The position numbers were made by a program, and so were the translations under genes. The notes under the pieces are model-generated. The model searched no databases. It was not told the origin of the DNA and saw only the letters and a program-made list of their open reading frames with translations. Positions 1 through 9,635 of a DNA stretch of 64,000 nt are shown in pieces (within the stretch, counting starts at the first letter, position 1; every line of letters starts with the position of its first letter). The stretch comes from CAJBLF01 sp964495905 (GTDB lineage: Bacteria > Patescibacteriota > Gracilibacteria > Absconditabacterales > Absconditicoccaceae). The DNA is taken from positions 1 to 64,000 of the forward strand of contig CAZBWN010000074.1 of NCBI GenBank assembly GCA_964495905.1, written 5' to 3'.

Positions 1-28
1 AAAAACCATTTTATATAGCTCCTCAATC

Positions 29-1072
29 ATGAAGAAAATATTTCTCATCATAACTCTCTTGACTACAATTGCTTCAACACCAACTCTTGCTGGATACACA
101 AGTGAGCTTCAATCTGCATATGATTATGCATATAGTATCAGCATCACTACCCAAGCTCCTATCGATAGTGCCAATATGTACGGCTCTCTCATCAGATCGC
201 ATATGGCTAAGATGATGGTGAATTATGCTGAAGGGGTGCTGGGTAAAACACCCGATGACTCATTAGTATGTGAATTCTCTGATGTGACTGATGAAAGTAG
301 TGAGCTTAAAGGATATATTCTTGAGGCCTGTCAGTTAGGCTTGATGGGTGTAGGTATCACCGCTTTCAATCCAAACGCTACGGTCACAAGAGCACAATTT
401 GGTACCGTTCTTTCCAGAGCGCTGTACGATGATACATATAATGGTGGAGAGCCCTATTACACCAATCATCTGCAAGCACTGAAGGATGCAGGAATCATGA
501 CCAATATCTCTACCCCAAGTGCACCTGAAGTGAGAGGATATGTAATGTTAATGATGATGAGAGCGGAGTGATGAGCCGTTGAAGCTCCCACCTCCCAATG
601 TGATACCCCAGAAAATAAATTATTATGTATAATAGGATCATTAGATTGCCCAAGTGAATGTCAGACCAATGAAATAACGAGTATCGCAGGTACATTACAG
701 ATAAGTGCTGTCTCTACTGATATATGAACCCTTCCAGCAAGCACAAAATATGTAGGATCATTACAATTTACTGCTGATCAAGACATCATCATCAAAAAGC
801 TTACATTCCAAAAATTGGGGAGCTTTACCAAAGGATGGATAGAGGATGATGGCGTGAAAATAGCTTCCATCACAAGTCTAGCAGGTGATACAACGATAAC
901 GACATCATTTTCTCCAGGGTTGACTATCAAGCAATGAGAATCCAAGACATTGAGTGTGTTTATTGAAAGTGACAGTGAAACAGATCAGTGAGTCATCCTT
1001 TCAAATAGCAAAAACATCGAATCCTCAGCGAGTTCGATTGGTGGGGTATTTCCGTATAGGTTGGTGAAGTAA
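29..1072 (+). CDS. Exported S-layer-homology (SLH)-type surface protein
   Basis: The 347-residue protein starts with a signal peptide (Lys-Lys, a hydrophobic stretch, then TLA/G near residue 22). Residues about 50-150 resemble SLH repeats: an AKMMVNYAEGVLG-type helix, a CEFSDV segment, and FNPNATVTRAQFGTVLSRAL, the usual FNP...TRAQF signature. SLH repeats normally hold surface proteins on the cell wall, so a cell-envelope location is inferred. The C-terminal half is Ser/Thr-rich and probably beta-structured, with no family recognised. Five in-frame TGA codons (569, 572, 725, 935, 989) must be read through; the frame then ends in TAA. A strong hairpin terminator follows. The left edge of the window is only 28 bases away, so the promoter is not visible. 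Confidence 0.75.
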
Positions 1073-1087
1073 ATTCTTACTCCCTAA

Positions 1088-1116
1088 ATCCCTCTGAAAC
1101 AGAGGGACTTTTTTTG
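1088..1116 (+). terminator. Rho-independent terminator after the SLH gene
   Basis: The stem CCCTCT/AGAGGG with loop GAAAC is followed by a run of seven T. It lies 17 bases after the TAA of the SLH-type gene. A second inverted repeat, CCTTCCTCT...AGAGGAAGG, follows immediately (about 1118-1140) and may act on the convergent lipoprotein gene. Confidence 0.8.
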
Positions 1117-1158
1117 TCCTTCCTCTATTTTAGAGGAAGGGTATGGGATGGAGTAAAA

Positions 1159-1797
1159 CTAGAAGAATTTAAGTGAATTTATTATATTTTCCATGTATTC
1201 ATGTGTATAGTTAGATGCAGAAAATTTATATAACATTCAACTATGTACGAAACAAAATTGTGTATCTATGATTTTTTGTGGTTCAATATCAGGTCCTGAA
1301 GACATTAAAGTAGTATAATAAACATATATTTTTTGGTTTTGAATAGTTTTTATTTTTTCTGATTTAGATAGGAATCCATCATAATATTCAACAAAACAAA
1401 GATCTTCAGATGTATATGTGGTTTCTGGTCGTATGAGCTGTGATATGTGAATACTAAATGATTTACTTTTGTCTTTATTAGTAAATCAAATTCGTTCATA
1501 ATATGATTTTGTGAGAGGCGTATATTGAGAAGAATATACTTTATTTGTTGTTTCTTTTGGTATGTTAATAAAAAATGCTCAACTAACGATTAATATATCG
1601 TCAGAAATGAAAATAGGTGTATATATTCAGCCAAGATAAGTTCATGAAAAAAACTCGCTTTCTGTGAATTCTGCTAATCATGTAGTTACAGGAATCGAAG
1701 AAGATAAAATTACAGGAACTATTGGTTCTTGTATTTTTTTTTGTTGATTACATCCTGTTAATACTAATAAGGTACAAATAATTATAAAGTATTTCAT
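1159..1797 (-). CDS. Small lipoprotein of unknown function
   Basis: The 212-residue protein begins MKYFIIICTLLVLTGCNQQ. This is a typical lipoprotein signal peptide with lipobox L-T-G-C, so Cys16 should be lipidated and the protein anchored to the membrane. The mature part has no recognised family; it carries many Tyr, Ser and Thr residues and probably beta structure. The frame contains six TGA codons and ends in TAG, and is invisible under the standard code. It lies downstream of the M23 lipoprotein gene on the same strand with a gap of only about 46 bases, so the two may be co-transcribed. Confidence 0.7.
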
Positions 1798-1843
1798 AAA
1801 AAATAAGGTTAAATAGTAAAAAGATAGGGAAGGAATACCTCCC

Positions 1844-2791
1844 CTATATTATAATTAAATTAATGAAAGCAAGTAGAACATGTCATCATTGAGCATTAAA
1901 ATAGAAAGGCACAGATACATTATTAATTCGTAGATTAGTATGAGCATGAGGAGATGCTGCTCCACTTGAACCTAATGTTCCTATTTGGTCAATCCCAGCA
2001 CGAACATATTTACCTACATAAAGATTGCTTGGATAACTTTGTAAATGCGCAACATAAAATCGATGAAGATTTCCATTGGCTGCTTTTTGGATAATAGCGA
2101 CATATTTGCTATAACCATATCCAGACACATAATATTGTCCAATTGCATCAACATAGCCATCCAAGGGAGAACGAATAATTCTACCTAAGTCATTAGTACG
2201 ATTCCAATCATCTGAATAATATTCACTTGATCCTAAGTGTGCGCCCTGACCCCAACCATTTCCCCAACCACCTTCTTGTCCACCATTCCAAGTATCACGG
2301 TTGTTCCAGCTAGATCCATCAGCTCCAAAAGGCCAAACAATAGCATAAGGAGAGCTATTGAACGAGTTCCTGGTATTACATAGAATATAAGCGTTTGAGC
2401 TTATATTAGTTTTGTTGGAACTGTAGACATATCGCCAATCATACCATCCATTGATAAATAAGTTTGATGAAAGGGTCCAATAATTACCAGTCCTTACCAT
2501 AGGTAGATAAGAAACAGTCCCTGTCGCTTTTTCACAAAACTTTACGGATAAAGGTAAAGTTCCCGAAGGATCATACACTTTGAAATAGTAATAGGTAGAA
2601 CTTGGTTTCCCAAAACGTGGATTTACATCCGATTCTATTTTGGTAGCTCTCAACTCTCCAGGCGACATAGAAGAATCAACAACATTAATACTAGAAGAAG
2701 GATCTTCATCCTGCATAACAGGAGATATTCCCTCTTTTTGGCAGCTTCCCAAACTTGTGAGAAGCACTACCGAGAAAAAAAACTTTTTCAT
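1844..2791 (-). CDS. Lipoprotein with M23 (LytM-type) peptidase domain, probably imported
   Basis: The start is set at MKKFFFSVVLLTSLGSCQKE, a lipoprotein signal peptide whose CQKE after the lipobox is typical of Bacteroidetes lipoproteins. The C-terminal half matches M23 metallopeptidases: a WPFGAD segment, a HLG....DDWN metal-ligand region, YVAHLQ, GTLGSSGAASPHAH and an Arg shortly after. M23 enzymes cut peptidoglycan cross-links. No TGA occurs in 301 codons despite a glycine-rich sequence. The frame then meets two consecutive TGAs (1883-1888). In the donor these would be the stop; in this host translation should run 14 residues further (Gly-Gly plus a hydrophobic tail) to TAG at 1844. The gene would end at 1886 under standard code. 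Bacteroidetes origin is inferred from the lipobox style and UGA use. Confidence 0.7.
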
Positions 2792-3384
2792 GATTAATTG
2801 ATTTAAATTGTTTATAATTTTTGTTAACTGTCCCATCAATGATGTGTACTGTCAGGAAATATCTCTTGATGAGGGGTGAGAGATTTCCGTCTGTTTCCGG
2901 TTCCTAGGACCGAAAATATATTTGAAGGTAATCTATTATGCTGTACTTTTTACATACAGCGGTGTTTATATTTAGAAACATATAAACCTAGAGAAGTAAG
3001 TATATGTTTGGATAGTAGACACATATTTCCGTTCATTTCCCCTACATCCCTGCAGGGGGAGTGAACAGTTGTGTTTGTTGCCATGCAAACGTAAGTAATG
3101 AATTATAAGTTCGGCTGCTAAACATATCAATGTTTCAATACAGATACGATGCTCGTTCATTACTGCCAGAGATTGTATGTAGACAAAACTAGAAAAAAAT
3201 TGACAAAGCTAGGACAAAAAATTCCACCCGGGTGGAAAACGTTTATTTAGTAGTTTTAAAGCATAATCACAAAAGTCCCACCCGGGTGGAATTTTTACAT
3301 AAAAAAAACCCAATCCGGAGATTGAGCATTTTAGGGGAGTCAGTGACTCGATTTGGAGAGAAAAAGACAAAAAAATCCAGTATA
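2792..3384. other. Gene-free, hairpin-rich intergenic region
   Basis: About 590 bases between the M23 gene and dnaJ hold no convincing gene in either code. They carry several inverted repeats: GGAAATATCTC...GAGAGATTTCC (2854-2888), CGGTTCCTAGGACCG (about 2898-2912), GCTGTA...TACAGC (about 2940-2960), GTTTATAT...ATATAAAC (about 2964-2988), AGTAATGAA...TTCATTACT (about 3092-3166), and two copies of a CCACCCGGGTGG palindrome. A TTGACA box lies at about 3199. The density of hairpins beside a probably imported gene suggests a mobile-element remnant or a structured RNA, but I recognise neither. Confidence 0.4.
3222..3296. repeat. Two copies of the palindrome (T/C)CCACCCGGGTGGA
   Basis: The perfect palindrome TTCCACCCGGGTGGAA appears near 3222-3237, and TCCCACCCGGGTGGAATT near 3278-3294, about 55 bases apart. 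On the plus strand the second copy is followed by T-rich sequence; on the minus strand the first is followed by a short T run. They could be terminators for dnaJ (minus strand) or binding sites for a dimeric regulator. GC content is well above the surrounding AT-rich DNA. Confidence 0.5.
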
Positions 3385-4443
3385 TTATTTTTTAGATTTG
3401 AGTTCAGTCCATAGTTTTTCTTGATCCCTGCTTAATTTTTTTGGTATGTCGACTTGAGGAATCACAAATAAATCACCTCTTTTGCTGAACATCCCACCGA
3501 CACCAAATCATTTTCCACCGATTTTGATCATGTCACCGACTTGAGTCCCTTTTGGGACTTTGATTTTTAGCTTTCCTTCTGGATGATCAACGGTGATTTC
3601 TCCTCATAATACCATGTCAAAAAGGCTGACATTTGCCTTGGTATAGAGATGATCGCTCTTTCTTTCATAAAGTCTGGAATTGGCGACATTGATCTGGATA
3701 TACAGGTCACCGATATGATGTGCGGATGACTCGTTCCCTTTGTTTGAAAATTTGATATATGAGCCTGCTTTGATTGCAGCGGGTATTTTCACTTCCAAGA
3801 TTTCTTTTGTTTTTTCCAATCATCCATTGGCCAGTTGTTTGCCATCTTTCGTATAGATTTTACCGCTTCCCTCACAATAAGGGCATACAGATTGGCTTTG
3901 CATGACTCCAAAAGGAGTCTGTACTTGTTGGACTATACTTCCATGACCTTTACAGGTTGTACATGTCTTTTCGTCAGTTCCCGTAACTTTTTTCATCCTG
4001 CTATATGATATTTTTTTGGTCACTCCGGTATAAGATTCTTCAAAACTGATATCTATGGCTACCTGGATGTCTTCTCCGCCTTGGGTGCTTTTCTTCTTAG
4101 ATCATCAGCCAAATCCACCCCCAAAAATACCGCCCATGATATCACCGATATCAAAATCTCAGAAATCAACTCCTCCATTAAATCATCAACCTCATCAAAA
4201 TCATCCTTGACCATCAAATCACGAATATCCACCTTTCCTATATGCATCGTATTGGCCTTTTTTCTTTTCATCGCCGATGACTTGATATGCTTCATTCATC
4301 TCCTGAAATTTTTTTTTATCTCCTCCTTTATCTGGATGATGCTTTACTGCAGCTTTTTTAAAGGCTTTTTTGATCTCTTCCGGAGATGCATCTTCTTTGA
4401 CTCCAAGAATATCATAATAATTCTTTTTTACATCAAAATCCAT
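3385..4443 (-). CDS. dnaJ: DnaJ co-chaperone with a single zinc centre
   Basis: DnaJ (Hsp40) hands unfolded proteins to DnaK and stimulates its ATPase. The 352-residue protein shows an N-terminal J domain with HPD at residues 36-38, then a Gly/Phe-rich linker (about 74-115). A reduced zinc-finger region follows with CTTCKGHG (161-168) and CPYCEGSG (187-194), then the C-terminal substrate-binding region. Canonical DnaJ has four CxxCxGxG motifs; here only two are present, and their spacing matches motifs 2 and 3, so zinc centre I is missing. About twelve TGA codons occur, most of them in the Gly/Phe linker where glycine is expected. The frame ends in TAA. No grpE or dnaK neighbours are present. 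Confidence 0.9.
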
Positions 4444-4665
4444 TAATATACCAATATAAACAGATAAAATATCTCATAATATATGTAGCACGATAGTTTG
4501 TGGAGTGATATATAAGGAATTACAAAAATTTTGCAAATAATTCTGAAAAAATAAGGCTCAAAAAGGCGCTTCAAGATTTGACAGAAAAAAATTTCTGAGT
4601 ATACTTAGAATAATTCAAAAAAAAACAATTCCCAATATAAGATTTATCATTTACTATTTGATGCA

Positions 4666-5001
4666 ATGGATATCAAAAAACAGGTAGAATATTTCAAAGG
4701 ATTATCTTACGAAACCAAAAAAGATAAGGTTTTGGAGATGCTCAAACAACTGCAATGGACCCATGAAACTTTTGCTATGTTTTATAAGACCATAAATTCT
4801 TTAAACTCTATATCAGAAACCGTATTGATATTCATCTATCAAGGTATCCTAGAGATAGCAGAACAAATAGCAGCATGAAACAAAAATGAAGCTCAAGAAA
4901 AAATAAAAAAAATGTCAGAAGTGCTTATGATGATCAGGAGACAAGAAGAAGTGGAAAGAGAACATGAAGGAAATCCAGATGAATTATTAAAAAATATGTA
5001 A
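4666..5001 (+). CDS. Small helical protein, first gene of pair A
   Basis: This 111-residue protein of unknown function is predicted largely alpha-helical, with a charged Lys/Glu-rich C-terminal half (NEAQEKIKKMSEVLMMIRRQ). One in-frame TGA lies at 4876; the frame ends in TAA. No signal peptide or membrane segment is seen. A large protein gene (5029-6615) follows after 27 bases on the same strand. A gene of similar size and helical layout (11262-11552) precedes another large Lys-rich protein elsewhere in the window, suggesting a repeated two-gene module. Confidence 0.6.
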
Positions 5002-5028
5002 AAACTTTTAATTTATAATGTATTGAAA

Positions 5029-6615
5029 ATGGTAGGAGGAGAAACATTAAATAAAAATGAAAAAGCGCCAGAAATCAATGATACGGAACAAAAAGCTGTG
5101 GAAACCATAAAAAAAGGCAATCCTGAAGCTATTAAAAATGCTGTAAAAAATAATTCTGCTTTAAATGCAGCTAGCAAAGAGTTGACAAGCAACCCATCAA
5201 AAGATCAAATAAACAAGGTCGCTGATAAATTAACTTCATCAAAACTGACATCTCTTTCAGGTGTTTCAGCAGAAAATATTCTTTCATTGGTAAACAACAT
5301 TACCTGAAAAAATGATACAAAGCAATTAAATGATGTCATAGAAAATATCCAAAAATTGAGTGTTGCACAAAAAGCTAGTTTGGCATATCAATTAACTGTT
5401 GTTAAGCCATTAACTAGTAATGAAAAAAATTTATTAAAAGCAAATCCAGTATTGTTGGATACCTATAATGCATTAAATGAATGAAAGGAAATAGGCCGTG
5501 AAATAAATAAAGACAATATAAGTCTTCTAAAAAACACTCTAATGAACAATAGGAATACACAGATGCTTTCAATATATGATTCCCTTTTTAAATCAGGAGA
5601 AGAAGTACCGCTTATGCCTAAAAATTATTCATTAGCGACTTGAGATGGTAGTACAACAACAGGATTTTTGGGAAAAGAGAATCTTGGAAGATGGGCATTT
5701 GATTATGGAGAAAAATTGTCTGCTACAAACAATAGTTTATCTTTTTGACTGGAAGACGGTAAACCCTTGAATATTTTATTGTCGCCAAAGTGAGAGGACA
5801 AGGGCGGATGATGAAAAATCACATTAACAATGGAATCTCCAGATAAAGGACAAAAATATCTTATCGAATGAATATATAAAAATGGCAAAGTAACATTTTC
5901 AGAAGATAAAGTTGTTCCTTGAGATGTAGTAATGAACGCTAATAGCATCACAATACCAAATGCGTATAAAGATCGAAAGATGAGCATAGCTACCGAATCT
6001 AATACATTTGTTAATAATAAAACACCAAACAATAAAAATTATGACGAAATCAATTTTAATGTAGGTATAGATAATGGGGGTTTAAATCTACCAGCTCCTA
6101 CTCATATGGTCAATGATTCAGTTGCTGAGTCAGCAAAACCTTGAATTTTTGAATTAACAAAAACAGAACAAGAAAAGGTCAGTCCAATGTTAGCAAAACT
6201 TAATGATGCTTGAAATCTTACACTTAAAAAAGATATTCCAGTAAATATTTTAGTACAAGCGGATAATATGAAGTTTAATGATGCACCATGATCTATAAAA
6301 GCAGGAAAAGAATACTATGAAAAGTTTTTATCAAACAATAAATCAAATCAAAAACTTTGCAATATAGTTAGCTCATTTTATGATACAATACAAAAAGAGC
6401 CTAGTGTTATCGCTAATCCTGATAAATTACAACAACAAGCTCAAAAACAATTGATTGTAAACAGATTCGTAGCGATAATGGAAGAAGTTATAAAAACACC
6501 TGGTTTTGTGAATAAGATCAATACTTGAAAATTTACGATAAATCCATCACGAGAAAATAATAACAAGCGTTGAGTAGAAATAACGTATTGAGCACTATCT
6601 TATATAAAAGCATAA
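5029..6615 (+). CDS. Large protein of unknown function, second gene of pair A
   Basis: The 528-residue protein is rich in Asn, Lys and Ser, with no signal peptide. Its N-terminal third is helical (ETLNKNEKAPEINDTEQKAV onward). The middle contains probable beta segments (GKITLTMESPDKGQKYLIEG) and the C-terminus is helical again. About 17 TGA codons are read as Gly; TAA ends the frame. The start could also be TTG at 5023. ATG at 5029 is preferred only because it is ATG. It is probably co-transcribed with the 111-residue gene upstream. I recognise no domain and propose no function. Confidence 0.6.
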
Positions 6616-6664
6616 AAATTGCTTATATGCAAAAAAATAAGTAGAATAATAAATAAATAGGATA

Positions 6665-7324
6665 TTAATCTATCATCTGTGCAAATATCTGTACAAAAAT
6701 AGTGGATCAGGTTTTATATCCAAATCAAACTTTATTTTGATGAGAAGAAAGTATTCTTTCTTTGTGTCATTTGGTACTAGCCATCAATGATTCTAGCATA
6801 TCATAAACACTGCCATAGGTAGTTACTAAATTTTCTCATAAAGATACAACTTCGCCATCTATAGATATTATACGGATTTTATTGATAAGTCATTTTTTTT
6901 CAGTTCTTTCATAGATTCAATTTCCATCTTTATCAAAATGACAATAAGGATCTTTCCATCGTTCCGTTCAATTTTTTTCTTCAACAAATTCATATGCTAG
7001 AGATTCTAGCCTTTTATCATATTTTAATGGTTTGATTTTTTTTTCTTTTCTTATTTCATTTATTCTATCTAACATAACTTTTTTTATGATTTCAGGAGAA
7101 AGAGTAGAGATATCAGTATGTAATAATTTATGATAATCATATGTTGTTGCATCAATTATTTCTGTTTTTGTTTGTTGTTGGGTCTGTTGTTTTGTGTCTT
7201 GTCAAAAACTTGGATTATTAGTTAAGATATTTGCTATGATACTAGTAGTAATTGCAAATTTGGCCAATCTAGAACTAGAAGGTTTATGTGAATTTTTTGA
7301 AATTGGCGTATTTTTTTTATGCAT
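6665..7324 (-). CDS. CAP-domain (SCP/PR-1-like) exported protein, copy 2
   Basis: The 219-residue protein has a basic N-terminus and one hydrophobic segment (residues about 22-40) that should act as a signal anchor. The rest matches the CAP superfamily seen in bacterial YkwD-like proteins: a helical INEIRKEK...LKYDKRLESLAYEFVEE segment, then SLGENLVTTYGS and GHKERILSSHQNKVGFGYK near the C-terminus. Bacterial CAP proteins are extracellular; their biochemical activity is mostly unknown. Ten or so TGA codons are read as Gly, including those in GEN and the GH pair. TAA ends the frame. It lies 50 bases downstream of a paralogue, probably in one transcript. Confidence 0.75.
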
Positions 7325-7374
7325 ATAAACCAAGTTACCAACTAAAACAATATATTACACACAATAAATTATTA

Positions 7375-8022
7375 CTATCTTCATCACAAACTAAGCACCC
7401 GGTATTCATCATAAACTCCTATTCACACATACTTGAATTTAGGATCTATCATATTGTGAAAATGCGGACTTGATTCTGTTCGTGATTTGAATGCATATGC
7501 TATATCATTGAGATTGTATCATATATTTTCGCTTATATATTCTCATTTATATCCAGCTTTTTTCACTCTTTTCTCCCAATTAGCTCAATTTTTTGATATA
7601 TGACTAAATCTTTTATTTTTATCCATTTCTTCAGCATATTTTTGGGCTGCTTTTATAAGATGCTCATCCAATGCTACGGGTGGCACTCAATTTGCCTTCC
7701 TGATCTTATTTAATTCTATCAAACTGCAATTTTGTAAGATTTCCATCGCTTTTTCGTTGCCATATTCTTTTACTATCCACGATACAGGATATTTTTTTAT
7801 TTCATCATAACTGAGGGTATCTTTCTTTTCTACTAATTCAGTAGTATTTTTTTTAGGTAAGCCTCAAGTAATATCTTGTTGACCATATCCAGGAGAATAT
7901 GTTAAAGTATTAGCCATCAAAGATGCTATAGTCGCGGTAGTCAAAAAAAATCCAGCCTTCTTATTTTTTTTTGGCTTTGTCTGCTCTGCTGATACATCAT
8001 CATGTATATTTTTTTTGTCCAT
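7375..8022 (-). CDS. CAP-domain (SCP/PR-1-like) exported protein, copy 1
   Basis: The 215-residue protein starts with a Lys-rich segment and a hydrophobic stretch (FFLTTATIASLMANTL, about residues 25-40), consistent with export. The CAP domain is clear: VPPVALDEHLIKAAQKYAEE, then RFSHISKNG, ISENIGYN (the GENI region), SSPHFHNMIDPKFKYVGIGV and a final beta strand. The His in RFSH and the H-x-H in PHFH are the usual CAP cavity histidines. Seven or more TGA codons lie in frame; TAG ends it. It is the upstream partner of the CAP gene at 6665-7324, and the two look like a tandem duplication that has diverged strongly. Confidence 0.8.
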
Positions 8023-8475
8023 GTAATTTATAGATTTAATAAATTAACCTATAAAGTATACACAAAATATATGATTTGTCAAATGTATATAAAATACAAA
8101 TTGCTCTTGATTTCTTATCAAAAATATATATAGTATTATTCGCTTAACATATAAGCGTGTGAATGAGTGGATCGATATTTTTTTATCCACCCCTCTAAAT
8201 TTTGTACCTTTTGGTCTAACTGCAGTGTCAGTAAAGATTTGGTGCACAGTGTACCCAATCTAGAGAAAAGGTTTTTTTAAAAGGGAATGGTTTTTTGATC
8301 CAAATGCTCCTTGTTTTTAAGAGGAGAAACGCATATTGTGTTATATGTAGTATCGTCTCGTCTAATTTATTTTGATAATTGTCACCATTTGCCATGGTTT
8401 CTGGTTATTTAAATTATTCAAAACGACCTACGGTTCCCTGGTGTTTTTTACCAGGGACCATTTTTTTTAAAAAAA
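8023..8475 (+). ncRNA. Possible untranslated transcript ending at a strong terminator
   Basis: About 450 bases between two minus-strand genes hold no convincing gene. On the plus strand an AT-rich promoter-like stretch (TATATATAGTATTATT, about 8125-8140) precedes several hairpins: CGCTTA...TAAGCG near 8151, GTGGAT...ATCCAC near 8167-8191. The stretch ends in a textbook terminator at 8432-8468. That terminator points along plus, where there is no gene, which suggests a non-coding transcript of roughly 330 bases. I could not match tmRNA, RNase P, 6S or SRP signatures. Confidence 0.3.
8432..8468 (+). terminator. Strong rho-independent terminator with no gene upstream
   Basis: The arms GGTTCCCTGGT and ACCAGGGACC form a long stem around a T-rich loop, followed by eight T on the plus strand. 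The minus-strand side lacks a T run, so it should terminate plus-strand transcription. Confidence 0.75.
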
Positions 8476-9552
8476 TTATTTTTTCATGGCGAGTCCGCAG
8501 GGAAGTTTTTTTACTATGAAGAGATAGTAATTAACGCCGAAAAAGACCAGTGCCATGACCGTAAATATAACAAGCTTATTAGTCCTATCCGTTCATTGGA
8601 TCAGAATGAATATCATCATGATGAGTGACCGTATCCATACAAATCCTCTCACTTCTTTTCTTGTCCATCATAATCCCAGTAATCTATGATGAAGATGCGT
8701 ATAATCTCCCTTGAGGGGAGATTTTTTCATAATGAAGATTCTCCATAGTCAGACCCATATCGCATCAAATATCACTAACGACAAGGCAACAATCAGGGTT
8801 CCTATTTTCGCTCCTCACACCACGGAGAGGTACGCCAAACTAAATCAGAAAAACATGATCCCTACATCTCTCATCAATCCCATGGGCTTATATTCCACAA
8901 TCGTAGAGATGAGTGAGATACAGAAAAGCACAAAAGAGATATTTTTTACAAACAATAAGGTCTGCATATTTATATCAGTAAAATTGGTATAATGCCTAAA
9001 TACTACGAATTGGATCAACAAAAATATAGTCAAGAAACCGATACTGGAGACCCCGCTTGCTTGGCCATAGATACCATCAAACCGATTGACGGCATTGATG
9101 CAGATGATCGCCCAAAAGGCAAACCCGACAGCCAAAAGCCATTGAGGCAGTATTCGTATATGTCCATTGAGGATGAATTCTTGCGGAGCAAAACTCCCTA
9201 TCCAGACTGCAAGCAACGCTCATGCGATGTGTCCTACAAGTCTGAGTGAGGGAGGAACTTTGAAACTGATTTTACCGAGATAATTCAATTCTTCGAAGAG
9301 CTCGAATACCACGATAGGAAGGGATCCCATAAAAAGTCCCCAAAAAAGATTATTGTGGAGATATTGAGGAAAGAGGAATGCTATGATGATGAAAAATCAG
9401 ATATAGACAAAAATTCCCTGGATTGTCGGTACGGGTTTTCTCGTATTTTTGAGATCATTTCCTGGCTTATCAAGTACTTTCAGCCAACGGAAAAGTTTGA
9501 GCCCGCCAAAGGCGACTGCTAGAGCTATGATAGGAACGAGAATATAGTTCAT
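8476..9552 (-). CDS. Polyprenyl-phosphate sugar-1-phosphate transferase (WecA/MraY-like)
   Basis: The 358-residue protein has about ten membrane segments and belongs to the PNPT family, which loads a sugar phosphate onto undecaprenyl phosphate to start cell-surface polysaccharide synthesis. Visible family marks are LDKPGNDLKNTRKPVPTIQG in the first cytoplasmic loop, NAVNRFDGIYGQASGVS (the metal-binding NxxNxxDG loop), and THLHHRLL near the C-terminus, which corresponds to the WecA-type HxHH loop. The usual DD pair of cytoplasmic loop 2 is replaced by EE (FELFEELNYLGK). mraY proper lies at 46096-47163, so this is the second family member and more likely serves an outer polysaccharide or a linkage unit. 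Several TGAs are read as Gly. Confidence 0.8.
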
Positions 9553-9635
9553 CAAGAAAAAGAGGAGGTAAATCTCCTCTAGTATACGATTTTAGCTCAA
9601 AAATTCTAATAGAAATATTTTTTCTGTTTCTTTGT

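Noticed and set aside
2840..3190. Integron attC sites
   Set aside because: The inverted repeats do not show the paired R and L boxes of attC, and no integrase is in the window.
8044..8247. A 67-codon minus-strand frame
   Set aside because: It overlaps an AT-rich hairpin region, has no family match and contains no UGA where nearby genes use it often.
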